Numbered from the stretch's first letter, positions 11,435 through 23,654 are shown. The stretch: DNA of 64,000 bases from Hirundichthys speculiger (GCA_018398805.1 JAGFBZ010000258.1:1116001-1180000), one strand, 5' to 3'. The notes: generated from the letters alone by a model not told the origin. Made by a program: numbers and translations.

Positions 11435-12254
11435 TTATACCGGTGGGTTTTAAAGTAAGCATCTGTCTATTTAGATGCCGTCTAAATGATTGCACTCTGT
11501 ATTGTTTAGTTATTCAAACGCAACATCTTATTTTTTTCTGAAATGACAAGTTGATTCAATGGACTAATTATCATTTCTCCTCCTGCTCTTCCTTTGAACT
11601 CTGAGTTCTTTGGGCTGTTGTCAGGATCGTAGTTAATTTACAGCAAAAGAAGCTAAATGTGTGTCTTACACAAACATACACTCTCTACGTTTAATAGACA
11701 TAAGTGTTTAATGTCTGCTTCAGAGAAGCTGCAAGGATTTATGTGATGGACCAGCACAAATTCTTAGAACCCCTTCGCTTGAACCCCCAGATAACCTGAT
11801 CTGACGTGATCTGTGTTTGATCCTCGTTATATTGCACTCAATCCCTGGCAGCCAGCAAACAGCAGCTGCCTCAAGAAACTTACTGAGCGCCTGCCGGGCT
11901 CTGCCTGCAAACAATGTAGTCTAAGACTGACGGGCTGGACAGGCCGTATAAATGCAGTCATCAACATGAAGGGAGTTGCTCATGTTCAAATTAAACAACA
12001 GGATGGAAAATACTCTCATAGTTCACGCAACAAGCCAGTTCACTTGACTGTTCCTTTTATGCATTAAAAGTTGATCAAAGAGCAGATAATGAGAGATTAC
12101 AGACTGATTCTCACTCTGATGACCTGGTGACTGCTGCTTTTCCAACCCTGCAAACCAATCAAGAGTAATCAGTGATATAACTTACAATGAGTGCTTTAAA
12201 AGAACTGGCTTTGGTTCTAAATGAAATAGATGATAATGAGAACAATCGCTTTTT

Positions 12255-13022
12255 ATGTGCTTAAAAGCATCTATTTTTGTGCCTGAAATGATTAACTCAA
12301 AAACTTGTGACAAAACAATGTTGTTTTGTTTGAGGTTACCTATGTCTGAAAAATGTAAAAACTTGTGTGCAAGAACACAAATTATTAGATACAAAGTCTT
12401 GGAACAGTTTCCTGAAATGACACGAGACTGTGTTACTTCTTATATTCTGAACGAACATAATTTCAGTATCAAGAATCTGACTGTTGCAAGAAAGGAAACA
12501 GTAACCCAAAAAGCCAATTATTTTTGCGACTCTAAAGGTGAAATCTGCAAGCACACTGATCAGATCAAAACAGTGGAGGAAGAAGCTCAGTATTTTATGA
12601 AAATATATTTTTTTTCTGTTGGACCTCTTCATGATGTCTATATTCCCCAAGTGGATATCATATATATTATTCATTGTGTTCACTGCACATTAAAACCAGG
12701 CAAACTATTAAAGCGGTGCTCAAACAGACCCAAGAGAGTGAATTTGGCTGGCGGCAACAGCATCCTGAAGACAAACACACAAACACAGGCGGCACTCGGG
12801 TTCACGGCTAGCAATGACTGTGTTTTTGGGAGTGGGTGGGATATTATCTCGTCAGTCAAGAATCACATTACTGAAGGCTTCATATCTAAATTTTCAATAA
12901 AAACCTTCATCACACAATCTTTATCCCACAGAAAGCAAAGCAGGTGTGTTTTTCTCATTAATGCCTTAAAAGGTAAGTTAATGCCAATGCCTGGAAAAAA
13001 AACAGTTTGTGTGGAAATCTGA
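12255..13022 (+). CDS. Unexplained 255-codon open reading frame
   Basis: An uninterrupted frame from ATG at 12255 to TGA at 13020-13022. It is the longest frame in the window apart from the receptor and is longer than I would expect by chance in DNA this AT-rich. I recognise no domain, signal peptide or repeat. The predicted protein is rich in Lys, Ile, Thr and Cys and has stretches (for example IIYIIHCVHC) that look like translated non-coding AT-rich sequence. A 115-codon frame also runs antisense over part of it, and no CpG-rich promoter or LINE/transposase motif is attached. The most likely reading is a chance frame, a decayed unknown repeat or an unrecognised exon, in that order. Confidence 0.12.
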   Translation: MCLKASIFVPEMINSKTCDKTMLFCLRLPMSEKCKNLCARTQIIRYKVLEQFPEMTRDCVTSYILNEHNFSIKNLTVARKETVTQKANYFCDSKGEICKHTDQIKTVEEEAQYFMKIYFFSVGPLHDVYIPQVDIIYIIHCVHCTLKPGKLLKRCSNRPKRVNLAGGNSILKTNTQTQAALGFTASNDCVFGSGWDIISSVKNHITEGFISKFSIKTFITQSLSHRKQSRCVFLINALKGKLMPMPGKKTVCVEI

Positions 13023-14121
13023 CCAAAATAAAGAAAAATAATGAACAAAGACTAGGCCTGTGTTGCACGAGCGTCTGAGACTCAACGGGAATATCCAAAA
13101 TATAACAGTGGACTTTTCTTTCTAATTAAATTCTTACATAAAACTGAAAATACGAGAAAGTTATTCTACTCCGGCTGAACGTCTCACCAAACACACTTTT
13201 CATCATTTACAGTCAAAATATCAGGAAGTATTAATGGATTTCTGCCGCAGAGCTCAGCATGACGAACAGCTCTCCTAATCACACACCACTGTTGATCAAC
13301 AATCCAGTCTTCAGTATTGCATTTCTGCCAAACAAATCCAATTGTGTGTTTTGTCTTGTTTTTTTTTCTTTGCTATTTGGCTGTGCAAGAACTTTTCAAA
13401 TCAAGGAGACAAAACTGCAAGGAGACCAAACAGCAGCATCAACAAACAGCACGACAGAGACACAAACCAACTTATATGAAAAACAAATGAAAAGCAATTG
13501 AAAGAACAAACAGCATCAGATTGAGGACCGGAATCTAAAAAGAGACAATTATGAGAGAAAACAACTAAATCACAAGTAAAATCATCAAAAGAGTTTCCAG
13601 CTACACAAAAAGACACCAAACCACCAGAATATGACTGGAACAGGAATACACAAATCTGTCTCATCTTCGACCACGAAAGCATTATGGTTACTGTCAAAGA
13701 GCCAGATATAAAACTCCAAAGTTAGTGAAATGTGGCTACTTTTTTTATATATATATATATATTTGTTTGCTTTACCATTACTGCCACTGCATTTAACTAT
13801 TAATAATGGATAAATTAATTACTTTTACAGTTACGTGATAGACAAATCTACCTTCATGCAACAAGAAAACAACTAGATGTGTTTTTTTTAAGCTTTTCCT
13901 AGTAGCTAACATTAGCATACTTAGCTTCTTGCTTGATGTCGAGGCTTCATCGTCAACTCTGTCCTTTGGGGACTGCTGTTGTCCAAAAGTAAAGAAAAAA
14001 TATCTATTTCTACACAAAAAACATGTTTGTTTGTTTGTTTGTTTGTTTGTTTTTAACTTACCATGTCCCTTTGAATATCCTTCCCTCATTTCTGGACATT
14101 TTTGCTCCAAGCCAATCAATC
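13023..14121. other. Anonymous non-coding DNA
   Basis: AT-rich with a T/TA tract at 13741-13761 and a (TTTG) microsatellite at 14024-14052. No gene or named repeat is seen. Confidence 0.5.
14024..14052 (+). repeat. (TTTG)n microsatellite
   Basis: About seven TTTG units. The reverse strand gives the KTNKQTNKQ-type artefactual peptide. Confidence 0.9.
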
Positions 14122-14404
14122 ACCCAACATTTGTATATGGAGCCATTTGTGATGTAAATGAGCTGAATAAGGAGGCTGGTTCCATACTGGTCCTATACAA
14201 ATTGCCCACTTGGGTTTAGTTATGTTGTTGCTCCAAGTAGAAGCCAGATAAACAAACTTTGAGCCCATGCTCATTCATCAAGCTTGCTCCTGAGCCTAGC
14301 CACTGAAAGTTGTTCACATGGGGACAACATGGAGCCCATAGACAATGCCATTTTTCGGCCCATTTATAATCCAGATGGGCCCCACATACAAATGTTGGCT
14401 GGGC
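14122..14404. mobile_element. Short inverted-repeat (MITE-like) element
   Basis: The left end carries CCCAACATTTGTATATGGAG. The right end (about 14378-14404) is GGCCCCACATACAAATGTTG then GCTGGGC, the reverse complement apart from a few mismatches. The ~280-bp interior has no open frame of interest but holds several GGGCCC/GGAGCC-like blocks. This is probably a non-autonomous DNA transposon common in fish; the superfamily is not assigned. Confidence 0.5.
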
Positions 14405-15493
14405 AAGTACAAAGTTGTCTTAGCATGCTCTTGTGCATCAAATAAAATGATTTTTTTTTTTTTTTAGAGATTTAGCTCACAGGCCTTGAGTTTGACAGAT
14501 GGGTACTGAAAGGTCACTTGCCAGACACAGAAGAATTAAAAAAAGATTACAACAAAAGCTGAAGTAAAACCTTTGATGCTGGAATTATAGCAGGGCCGAC
14601 ATTTTTCCTCTGTCTTTTTAGCCATCGTGGAAACAGGCCTTTCAAAGACAAAGACAAAATTAGTGAAAGAAGGACAAAAACAGAGATTGAAAATGACTAT
14701 AAAGAGAAACACAATGACACCCCTCCCCAAAAAGAAAAGAAAAACTACAATAGTGTGACAATTTGCAGCTGTAAACTGGATTGAGTTCATCCTGAATAAA
14801 TTACAAAAAATAAATGGATGGAAAAGGAGAAGAAGTTCCAAGAAAGGAGACATAAATGACCATAAGGATAGATAATGACTAGAAAGAAACAGACTACAAA
14901 AGTGACAGAACTATAAAAGGTTTGCGTCTTGCTGCTTTGTGGGTGTATATGGGAATCTGGGGGTTCAGTTTCACTGCTGATGGCGTGCAGAGCTTCACTT
15001 TCAGGTGAATGGCTCTGGCCGTTTATCATCTGTTTATTGCACAGGATTCCTGTGAGATCTGACCTCCTAAAGGCTTTACTGTCCTGAAGGTGTTTGCTTT
15101 TGAGTGTTAACGGGTCCAAGAGAAAGATGAAGCAGACTGCACTGAGGCAAAGTTGTTGCCTCAACTTTTCTGTAAACACAGAAAACAAGTTCGTAGCAGC
15201 TGATATATTTTACACCTGTGTTAAACTTCATTTTCTTTGTCTATGCCACATCCTGTTGGGAAAAAAAATAAACACACCTGCTAATTTCATGCCATTATAA
15301 GATGTCTGTGTAAAGTCTGTAAGGATGGTACAATTACATACCACCTCAGTATTAATACTTAATTCTAAAACATATTTTGTTCCCTTTAAATTTGACAAAG
15401 AAGCAACAAAAAATATAAATATGCCTCAGCAGATGACAAGCCACAGGGGACATGTCTTCCTACCAGTCAAGAATGGGTACCAAGCTCCAATAA
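14405..15493. other. Anonymous non-coding DNA
   Basis: Contains a T14 run near 14451-14465. Open frames on the minus strand at 14536-15188 overlap each other and encode low-complexity Phe/Leu-rich peptides, so I do not regard them as genes. Confidence 0.5.
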
Positions 15494-15700
15494 GAGGCCC
15501 TGAAGGTCGCTAACCTGAGGAGGAAGATCCTAACTAAGCTGGATCCAATGAGACGATGTGACATGTTGCCAAGGCTAAGACACAAAGCGCCCTCTGAAAG
15601 GCTGCAAGAAGATGTTAACACATTGTTACTGGAACCATCACACAGACTAATGTGCGCCATAGCAACAATGATCTTAAGAGATGCTCAGCTCCAAGAGTAA
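15494..15700 (+). pseudogene. Relic of a retroelement-type protein (pre-RT region)
   Basis: After a TAA at 15491-15493 there is an open stretch of 68 codons, to TAA at 15698-15700, with real-protein character. It includes VANLRRKILTKLDPMRR, then MLPRLRHKAPSERLQEDVNT, then a hydrophobic MCAIATMIL block. From memory this resembles the charged region (LRRKVLTKL...PRLR.KPP...DDVN) that precedes the reverse transcriptase in some metazoan non-LTR retroelement proteins. There is no start codon, and no RT motifs follow within 600 bp. The next frame (15681-15914, KSYMGSQLSDQNEQMKKEL) may be a degraded continuation. Family assignment is tentative. Confidence 0.35.
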
Positions 15701-16826
15701 CATGAATATGAAGGAGGCTAAGAGCTACATGGGCAGCCAGCTATCAGACCAGAATGAACAAATGAAGAAAGAACTTCTGATAAAATGCACCACACTTTGT
15801 TCCACCCGAAGCACTGCAAACTCCCAAACACAGATTTACAGTTCTGGCTTCCCAACTGAGGAGGTTCACAACAGAAGGAAAAGCCTGGAGAATAAACAGT
15901 TTGTCCTCCACTGAGCAGTACAGTTCACAGTCATCTCTGGTTCTAAGAGAAGAGTCAGAAACTGTGTCAGTTTCTAGGGCACATTTTTCAGTTCAAAGAG
16001 AAATGAACCCTCTAGGATCAACACGCATCCCTCAAGATCCTTTTGCCTTGTATTTTCTCAACATGACAGTATAAGTTCAAGGCAGGAAAAGTTAATGAAA
16101 ATAGGGTTAACCTTAGTCAGATCATGACAGTCCCTTGACCGTCTGAGAGCAGTGGCCCTACACTCATGCACTCGATCCCATACAATTACAGCACAACCAT
16201 GCAAACATGACAACTGCATCAGGGTGAATTTTTATGTATCTTGATAGTTACAATTAGGGGTGAGGATTTTTGAGTGACAACTGCATTGTAGTCTATGGTA
16301 TCAAACAGCTAGGTGTAATCACTTTAGCTAGTTAGCACTTTCGGTATATTGGTATATAAGATAATATAGCTTGTTGTGCTGTTAATTGTTGTAACCAACT
16401 GCCAAGGCTGGCTCTGGGTTGGCCAGGAAGGGTCCAGGGGTGAAGCTTAGCTAAGCTGGTTAAGTTTAGATCCGTTACTGGGTGACCTGGTCCTGGCTGA
16501 AAAACGGTTCTAGGCCTGTTTGCCAGTTGGTCACTAGGTGGGCCATTCATGGGCAACCACGGCCCTATGCCGATGAACCCAGCTGCCTAGACTAGGTTCT
16601 AAAATGGTCTGAGGCAAAGGTCCCTCAACTGGAGGACTTGGCTGCAGCAAGAGGTGGAAGGCCATGGTCATTTTTGGAGTCAGCGCCTAGTGGTCTTTTG
16701 AGGCAATTGCAATTTTCTTCAACCCCCCCCAGATTGCGTCAGGCTAGGAAGACAGATGTTGTGCTTTGGCTGGAATTGAAAGACTGTTCACTAGAAGTCT
16801 TCGGAACAACCTGACAACCTGAAAAC
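15701..16826. other. Anonymous non-coding DNA
   Basis: No gene recognised. The moderately GC-rich stretch 16400-16700 has GGTTGGCCAGG/TGGGTGACCTGG-like blocks but no clear element ends. Confidence 0.45.
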
Positions 16827-17569
16827 CAGAGGTTCCAACCCGACCCGAATCGGGTCTCGGGTCCATTCAAAAGACGTGACTCCGGGTTCGGGTCGGAATC
16901 GGTAGTTAGTCTCGGGTCCGGTCGGTGCTCTCTGACAGGCTGGGTCCGCGTTTACTAAAGAGGGGTAAAGATATTGGTGGTGGCAGCCAATGTCAGGACT
17001 CGGGGCAGTTAAATGATTATTAATTAATGTGGCATGTTTGTCATGAAACAATTGTGTTGCCGTAGCGTGTTATTAGCGGTTTGCCCGGCAGCTGTAAAGC
17101 ACAACGAATTGCCAACATGACAACGCTGGCATGAGAGAACATATTCACGACACGTCCTGACCGGTGTAGGCTATTAGTGTTAGCAGTTGTTACCAATAGC
17201 ATCTGTATCCACAAAGAAAATAACGGCGATGTTTATTGTTGTTTACATCACGTAGCCTATGTAGCAACTGAACTAGATAGAAGAAGACAATTTTAGGTAA
17301 GAAAATCAAGTTTTATTCAACGCTAGACAACTTTTAACATGAGCAACTATGGGCTGTATTGTCTTGGTTCTATTTGGGTAACTCGGTTCGGTTTGTGGTC
17401 GGCAACTAAAGACTCGGGTCGGGTTGGTTCTGGGTCCAAATATTGTGGGTCCATTCGGGTTCGGACCCCCAGACTTATGATAATAGCTCAGGTCAGGTCG
17501 GTTTCGGGTCAAATTTTCACGGGTCCATTCGGGTTCGGGTCAATGAATGTGGACACGTGAAGACCTCTG
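16827..17569. mobile_element. Non-autonomous hAT-like element (GGGTCGGGT-rich)
   Basis: It begins CAGAGGTTCC and ends AAGACCTCTG, giving inverted CAGAGGT termini. Both sides carry dense GGGTC/GACCC motifs, for example ACCCGACCCGAATCGGGTC on the left and GGGTCCATTCGGGTTCGGGT near both ends. The flanking octamers CTGAAAAC and CTGTTCAC match at five of eight positions, which fits a decayed 8-bp hAT target duplication. The interior (about 17000-17290) has no transposase. The element is 743 bp. Confidence 0.6.
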
Positions 17570-20500
17570 CTGTTCACATGTCCAACACTGAAATCCAATG
17601 AACTGCCTCAGTTTTAAACCCACTTTTCTGACTTTACTACACTAAATGGTGGGTAGGTGCATCTCTGTGGTCGTATCAGCCAATACTAAAGTTTGAGATG
17701 TGTGCTTGATCTGAGTGAATAGATGTGAATAGTAAGCAGACTCAAAATGCCGTTTTGAGGTTAGAGAATGACATGTAACCACTTAACAGTTAACCTGCCT
17801 AATTTAACAAGACTTTAATTTAAACAAAATACCATGAAATCATGTGAATAATGGCTACTTCTGATATCTGGAAAGGTTATGGCATATCTTACAGTTAGGT
17901 AGGACCTAGAACATGGCATTATTTGCTTTTGCCCCTGCCAGTTCATTGTGCTTAAAGAACTGTTATTTCATGGATTTGGTTTGATTTTCTGCATCTGCAG
18001 TGATTTTGCTTGCTCTTTTAGTGAGTGGTTCAAATTAATCTCAGGACATGCATCAGATGTCTTTCACAAGTTGAAGATGCTGTACAAGAGTTTATTCTAA
18101 AGGGAGCAGCTACAGCTCTTAAGACTTTGTTTACTCAAAAGAACTGAGAAAAACTTGTCCAACTGCAAAACTGCGCTCAAGATTCGTGACTGTACCATGG
18201 AAAGCTTCTCAAAGCTGAAAGCAATTAAATTAAAATATTTAACTCCGTGTTACTGGACAGATGTGAGCTTGCCCATCTATCAGTTGACAGGAACATGGCA
18301 TCCAAGCCAAATTACAGAGATGATATCACTGAGTTTTGAAGGAAAACACGAACTTCCAACTAATACAGTAAGGTGAGCTGACCTAAGTCTGTAACCTTTG
18401 AATTACACTGCAACACAGAAGGTAGACGCTTTCCACAATTTCTAGTTTATACGGCTGAAGCAAATTTAGCCCTGATTATAACCACAGCCATAACCTCAAC
18501 CACCTTGAATTCTATATCAACACCAATTAAGACTTAAATGTTTCCACCTTGGACACGTCAACTACTGAATACTGAAACCCATCCGAACAAGCCAGAACTC
18601 CAAACCTCACCTGGTCAACCAATTTCTAACCTTTAAACTGCCCAAAGAACTTTTGTTTCATGTTACCACATCAGTTTCAGTTTAATTTGAAGGAATGTTT
18701 GCTTAGTTTTACGAAGCCTCATCTAGCAGTTTCAGTCTTCTGTTCCTGATTTTTGCAAAAAGTTTTGGACACTATGTCAGACATCAACAACAATGAGAGT
18801 AGGTCATAGAGCTACACAGCACATCATGGCAGAAGCGATAAAGACACTCAAGAAAAATAATGATGAATTTCTTAAGTGAGAGTTAGTGAATGGCACGATT
18901 TCAGACAGTGTTTTAAAATGACATGACCTCCATGCCTATGGGGGGCCCACCTAGCTAAAAGTGTCAAAGGTTCCTTTGTGCTGCTTAAAAACACCCGAGC
19001 CAAACCAAACACACTCGGCCCAGACTTTAAACACTTCATCAAACTCAGCTAAACTTTAGCTAACTCCAAATTTTAGAGTGATCCTCAAACACACTCACTC
19101 TCACACATGTGCAAACACACGCAAAAGTAATAGGGAGTCATGGAGTTAAACCTCTCGCCACCTCGCCTGCAGTTCATTCATTCACTGTCCAGATGTAAAT
19201 GCACCAGTCAAGCCACAGTGACTGGTTTGAAGCATTGTAGCATGTAAACAGTTGTTTGTAATCAAGTATGACTGCCTTAATGATGTAAAGCAAATGGTTT
19301 TGAGTCTGATTATTTTTATTTGAAAGGCTAAAACAGCTACATCATAGCTGATACTGTTCATAATGACAATGTGTTATTCTGCTTGCTAAAATGTTTGCAC
19401 AAGATTACGACTGCAGCAGAACTTTGTCAGTGTTACTGTGATTTTTGCATGTGCACATTGCCTCACAGCCACATGGCCTGTTGTTACAGGCAAGCATGAG
19501 GTCAGATGAGCATTCATACACACTGGAAATGCAGTCGTGAAACCTATGTTTTTGATTATCTTCATTGGACCTTTGTTTCCAGATTATTGCATGCCAACCA
19601 AGAATACCCTGCCAGAACTGTTGATCTGTCCATCTCCGTTTTTGAGAAATCCTCTGCTTAAGTCTGTTGAGATGTGCAAATATAACAGCGAGAGCGGTAC
19701 AATGCCACTGAAGTTACGCTGGATAACACAAAGGCTACAGAAATAAAATGATTTCCATCAATCCATCCAGGAACTTTCTGCAGCTGGTGCAGGATCATGT
19801 TGGAGGTCTGAAAAACCGTAAAACATTGATGTTCTTATTCTATACAAAATAGAATTATCTGTGATTAAATGACCAGCAGGCCTCTCAATCTCCCCTCTTG
19901 TTCACTGACACGCTCCTTGAAAACAAACATTCTCCAACATTCCAGTACTCCCAGAGTGGGGATTACACAGGACCAGTGAACGCATGCAAGTGTGAAATCG
20001 ACTAAACCAAACCAACAGGTTCCCAATCTCTCAGCTTTTCAAGCCAGAGGGAAGACATTTTTTGTAAAATCAGGTTGCAGAACAAAAATATCCAGTTTTT
20101 CTGTTAGAACTGTGATAATGCATCCGGCAGGGTGATGAAATCCCTGATGTGAGTGTGTTTTCTGAGTCTCTGTTTGGAACTTTTACCCCAGTTATGGTCT
20201 GGGGTGAAATCTCTCAGGAGCTATTGGATGGATTCCCACTGAATATGATTCAGATATTAATGATCCCCACAGGGATCAGCTGAAATAACTCTACTGCCAT
20301 CATCAGGTCAAACTCTAACTGCTCCAGTGCTTTTATTTATGGAAAAATACATGCAAAGCTATTTAAACTGCAATTACCTTTATATGTGCTACACTTAACT
20401 ATCCGGAAATTAGAGGATATGGTTTTTTACTAAGTATTGATATACATTTCCTGAGCACTTTATCAAAAACACTTGTGCAGTCTTGTGAAATCCTGATACT

Positions 20501-21580
20501 TTGCTCCCTAATGCATGTTTCTGGGGGTAAACAAAACATCAGGAACACTCTTCAATTAAAGACAGGCCACCACCCCCATCTTAACATTTTTTGATAAACA
20601 ATCCTGCAGAATCATTGCACTGATGATCACATCACAGGTGTTTTTAATTGTGCGTGGAAAGGAAATAACCCCACAGCGTACGAACATCAGAAAAAAAAAA
20701 GAGTGGATTCAACTCTGAAAACACACACATAAACCATATAATTCATATTTCCATGAATCTGTTCAGGAATCACAGAAGAAAATAGATGGCTGACAGCTTG
20801 CCTGAGGATAATGATACTCTTGAAGAGATACCGGAACTCTACAATACAACACATTTGTTCAGAATTACTGTGGACGCAAGTTAAGAAAAAAACAAAAAAC
20901 AAAAACAGTATTAAAAACAACACCACAAATAAAAAGTAACTTTTAGTTATTTTATTGAAATCTACAGCGAAAAGTAAAAATTCAGAAGCAGAAAATTCAC
21001 AAGTGTGCAGCAGATAACAAACACAGCCCTGATAGGACAGATCTCGAACAACAAGGAGTCAGTCTACAGGAAAGAGGTTGAGAACCTGGAATGCTGGAGT
21101 TGAGACCCCCTTGCCTTGAATTACAAAGACCTGACCTGGACGTGGATCCTTTATGTCTCTGCCATCCGGAAAGAGTCTCAAAGCCTCGTATGTCCCCAAT
21201 GACCCAAACAGCTTTTACCCCAAAGCCACCACACTTCTGAACACACAGCACCCACTCCCCTCTTAACAGAACGCAAAGGAACTGTACAGTCCACATCCAC
21301 ACATGCTGCTGTATTTATATATTACTGATAAAAGACGTCATGGCAGTCACTTTTTCTCTCTGTGCTCATGCGTCTAATCATTGGTTTTATTCTACTCTTT
21401 AGAACTAGTTTACATTACCTGCCTTCCTCACTCCTTAAGATCAATAACTTGTCTTTAATCTTCCATCATGGTACCTGAGGCACTGCAAAAGTGTGTACTT
21501 CCTCTTTTAAGCCTTTTTTTAAAATGTAAAAACTACATTAAACTATAATACTGTTTTACAAAATACGTACAAGATTGTAA
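17570..21580. other. Anonymous non-coding DNA
   Basis: About 4 kb with no recognisable gene, RNA gene or intact mobile element. A segment at about 20215-20345 (GGATGGATTCCCACTGAATATG, then ATTAATGATCCCCACAGG) resembles a common degraded fish repeat. The rest shows nothing I can name. Confidence 0.5.
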
Positions 21581-21581
21581 A

Positions 21582-21682
21582 GTACCTGTCCAGGGTGAAC
21601 CCCTCCCATTTTGCACGAAGTGAGCTGGGATAGACTCCAGCAGATCTCCATGACCCTGCAGAGGATTAAGCGGGCACAGATA
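21582..21682 (+). mobile_element. LINE/SINE 3' end
   Basis: CCTGTCCAGGGTGAACCCCT, then AGCTGGGATAGACTCCAGCA, then GACCCTGCAGAGGATTAAGC is the characteristic 3' end of an abundant fish retroposon. It runs straight into the TGGA microsatellite at 21683, which is its normal tail. Confidence 0.65.
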
Positions 21683-21727
21683 ATGGATGGATGGATGGAT
21701 GGATGGATGGATGGATGGATGGATGGA
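21683..21727 (+). repeat. (TGGA)n microsatellite
   Basis: About eleven TGGA units, forming the 3' tail of the preceding retroposon end. Confidence 0.95.
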
Positions 21728-22362
21728 AGATTGTAAATGTATACCTTTTTTGCACTTATTTTCTTTTAAACAAAAATAAAGCCAAAAAGCAACAAAAGAA
21801 AAAAAAATCCCGTGGAACAATACTAAGCACCCAAAAGACTCAGGCACTTGTTGATCTACCACTGGCTACTTGAAGTAGTCACTTCCTGGATGACTTCAGC
21901 AGTCTCATATGATTGTGGAGAAGTTTTGCTCTTTTTTCTTTACATCATTGCCCCAACTCACTGAAGATTTTGGACATTTCGCCGAGCAAAAGATCAGTAG
22001 TGACAGCGGTGATCTTGTCTACTTTGCCTGGAATAACTGGAGGAGGCCACTAGTTTGTGGCAGACCGATAAGGCACAGATCTGCAAAGCTCTGGACGAGT
22101 GTGTGAAAGCTGCTCCCTTACATGTCATGTCTCAGTACTCAGGTAGGCTCTATTGTATGGACTGTCATGGACTTTAACATTTAATATTAACATGAAACCA
22201 TTAGAGTCAGAAATGTAACTCATGAGGTTGTTTTCTTTTTCTGTCATTTCTTTAAGAATTGATGATCTGACATTGGGGTAACTTTGGTGAGATATCTAAG
22301 ATTGGCAACAAATGTCTTGAATCGCATCTACTTGTGAATAATGTTTATATATATATATATAT
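21728..22362. other. Anonymous non-coding DNA
   Basis: No gene recognised. It ends in a (TA) tract at about 22346-22362 that abuts the next element. Confidence 0.5.
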
Positions 22363-22489
22363 TAGGGCTGTCAATTTCTCAAAATAATTAATCAGATTAA
22401 TCGCATGACTGTCAATAGTTATTCATGATTAATCGCAAATTAATCGCATATTTTTATCTGTTCTAAATCTACCTTATACGGATCTTTTT

Positions 22490-23070
22490 CAAGTTGTATT
22501 ACTCTTATTAATTCAAGTCCTGACTAGAACCAGGAAATATGACCATATTAGTCCAGTCCTGAGGTCTCTGGCTTCCTGTCACTCAGAGAATAGACTTTAA
22601 AACAGCTCTACTTGTGTTCAAGTCTCTTCATGGCCCCAAAATCCATCTCTGACATGTTAGATCCATATGAACCAACCTGGACTCTGAGAACCTCAGGTAG
22701 TGGTCTCCTGCTGGTGTCCAGAGTCAGGACTAAACAAGGTGAAGCTGCATTTCAGTTTTATGCTCCTAAAATCTGGACCAGTCTTCCGGCAGATGTGAGA
22801 CAGACCTGAACTCTGACAATGTTCAGATCCAGACTGAAAACAGTTCTGTTTAGATGTGAAGATGATGACTGGAAGGATTTTATCTGCACTCTTCATTTTT
22901 AATTTAATTAATTAATTTTTTTATTAATTCATTTTATTATTATTGATTATTTTTTATGCTTGTATGGAATGATTCTATTTACCTTCTTGTGATTTTATTG
23001 CATCTGTAAAGCACTTTGAATTGCCTTGTGTATGAATTGTGCTCTACAAATAAAGTTGCCTTGCCTTGAG
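22490..23070 (+). mobile_element. LINE 3' fragment nested in the hAT-like element
   Basis: The frame at 22612-22809 encodes the conserved C-terminal end of a fish LINE reverse-transcriptase protein. Visible blocks are ISDMLDPYEP, SGSGLLLVSRVRTKQGEAAF and QFYAPKIWTSLPADVRQ. An AT-rich 3' UTR follows, then the typical tail TAAAGCACTTTGAATTGCC and AATAAAGTTGCCTTGCCTTG. It is 5'-truncated. The same protein end, on the other strand, occurs at 57895-58240. Confidence 0.75.
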
Positions 23071-23217
23071 AGAAGTACACAAATGCTAGCCTTATGCAAA
23101 AACAAATGCATGTTTATTTATTGCTACAATGCCAAATCCATTATATATATATATATATATATACTCAATATTTCTCTTATGTTCTTCATACAAAATATTT
23201 CGTGGTTTGCTTCAAAC

Positions 23218-23243
23218 GGGGGGGGGGGGGGGGGGGGGGGGGG
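23218..23243 (+). repeat. Poly-G tract (26)
   Basis: An uninterrupted run of 26 G inside the hAT-like element, potentially G-quadruplex-forming. Confidence 0.85.
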
Positions 23244-23654
23244 CTTTCTATCCGCGCCCTAATTAGCCGACAAGTGATATTTCAGTAGTCGGACTCCGGT
23301 GGTAACTAAATTCACATCGACAGTAAACACAAACAACATTTATCTTGTGGAGTTAGCCATCAGGCAAGGTTTTGAAGCTAAACTTACCATTCAAAATAGT
23401 ATCTAAGTATCCATTTTTATCCCAGCTTCTGTCAAAGTCAGTGCATGGCTTACTGTTTTGACAGGACTACGGATACGACTACAGGGCTACATATACGGCG
23501 GGGCCCGAGGCTCATTAAACCTACTATCCTCTATACTATTGTACATCATGGCCAGGTGAAGCCTCGCGTATATCGTGCGTTATAAAAAAAATAGTTGCGT
23601 TAAAATGATTTTGCGTTAATCACGCGTTAACGCGTTAACTTTGATAGCCCTAAT

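Larger units (their letters stand above)
8312..12254. other. Anonymous non-coding DNA
   Basis: No gene recognised. The named contents are the C/G homopolymer pair at 8975-9050 and a LINE-tail scrap at 11366-11434. Short open frames here have no domain signature. Confidence 0.55.
22363..23652. mobile_element. hAT-like element, composite, interrupted by a LINE end
   Basis: The left terminus is TAGGGCTGTCAA and the right terminus TTGATAGCCCTA, inverted with one mismatch. Inside each end are AATTAATCGCAT-like and GTTAATCACGCGTTAACGCG motifs typical of a very common fish hAT-like family. The flanks ATATATAT and ATTGCTAT agree at five of eight positions, so the target duplication is weak. No transposase frame is present. 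The left half is displaced by a LINE 3' fragment at 22490-23070 and the element also holds a G26 run. Confidence 0.6.

Noticed and set aside
14536..15188. Two overlapping minus-strand ORFs (105 and 133 codons)
   Set aside because: They are Phe/Leu-rich, overlap each other in different frames and lack any recognisable motif.
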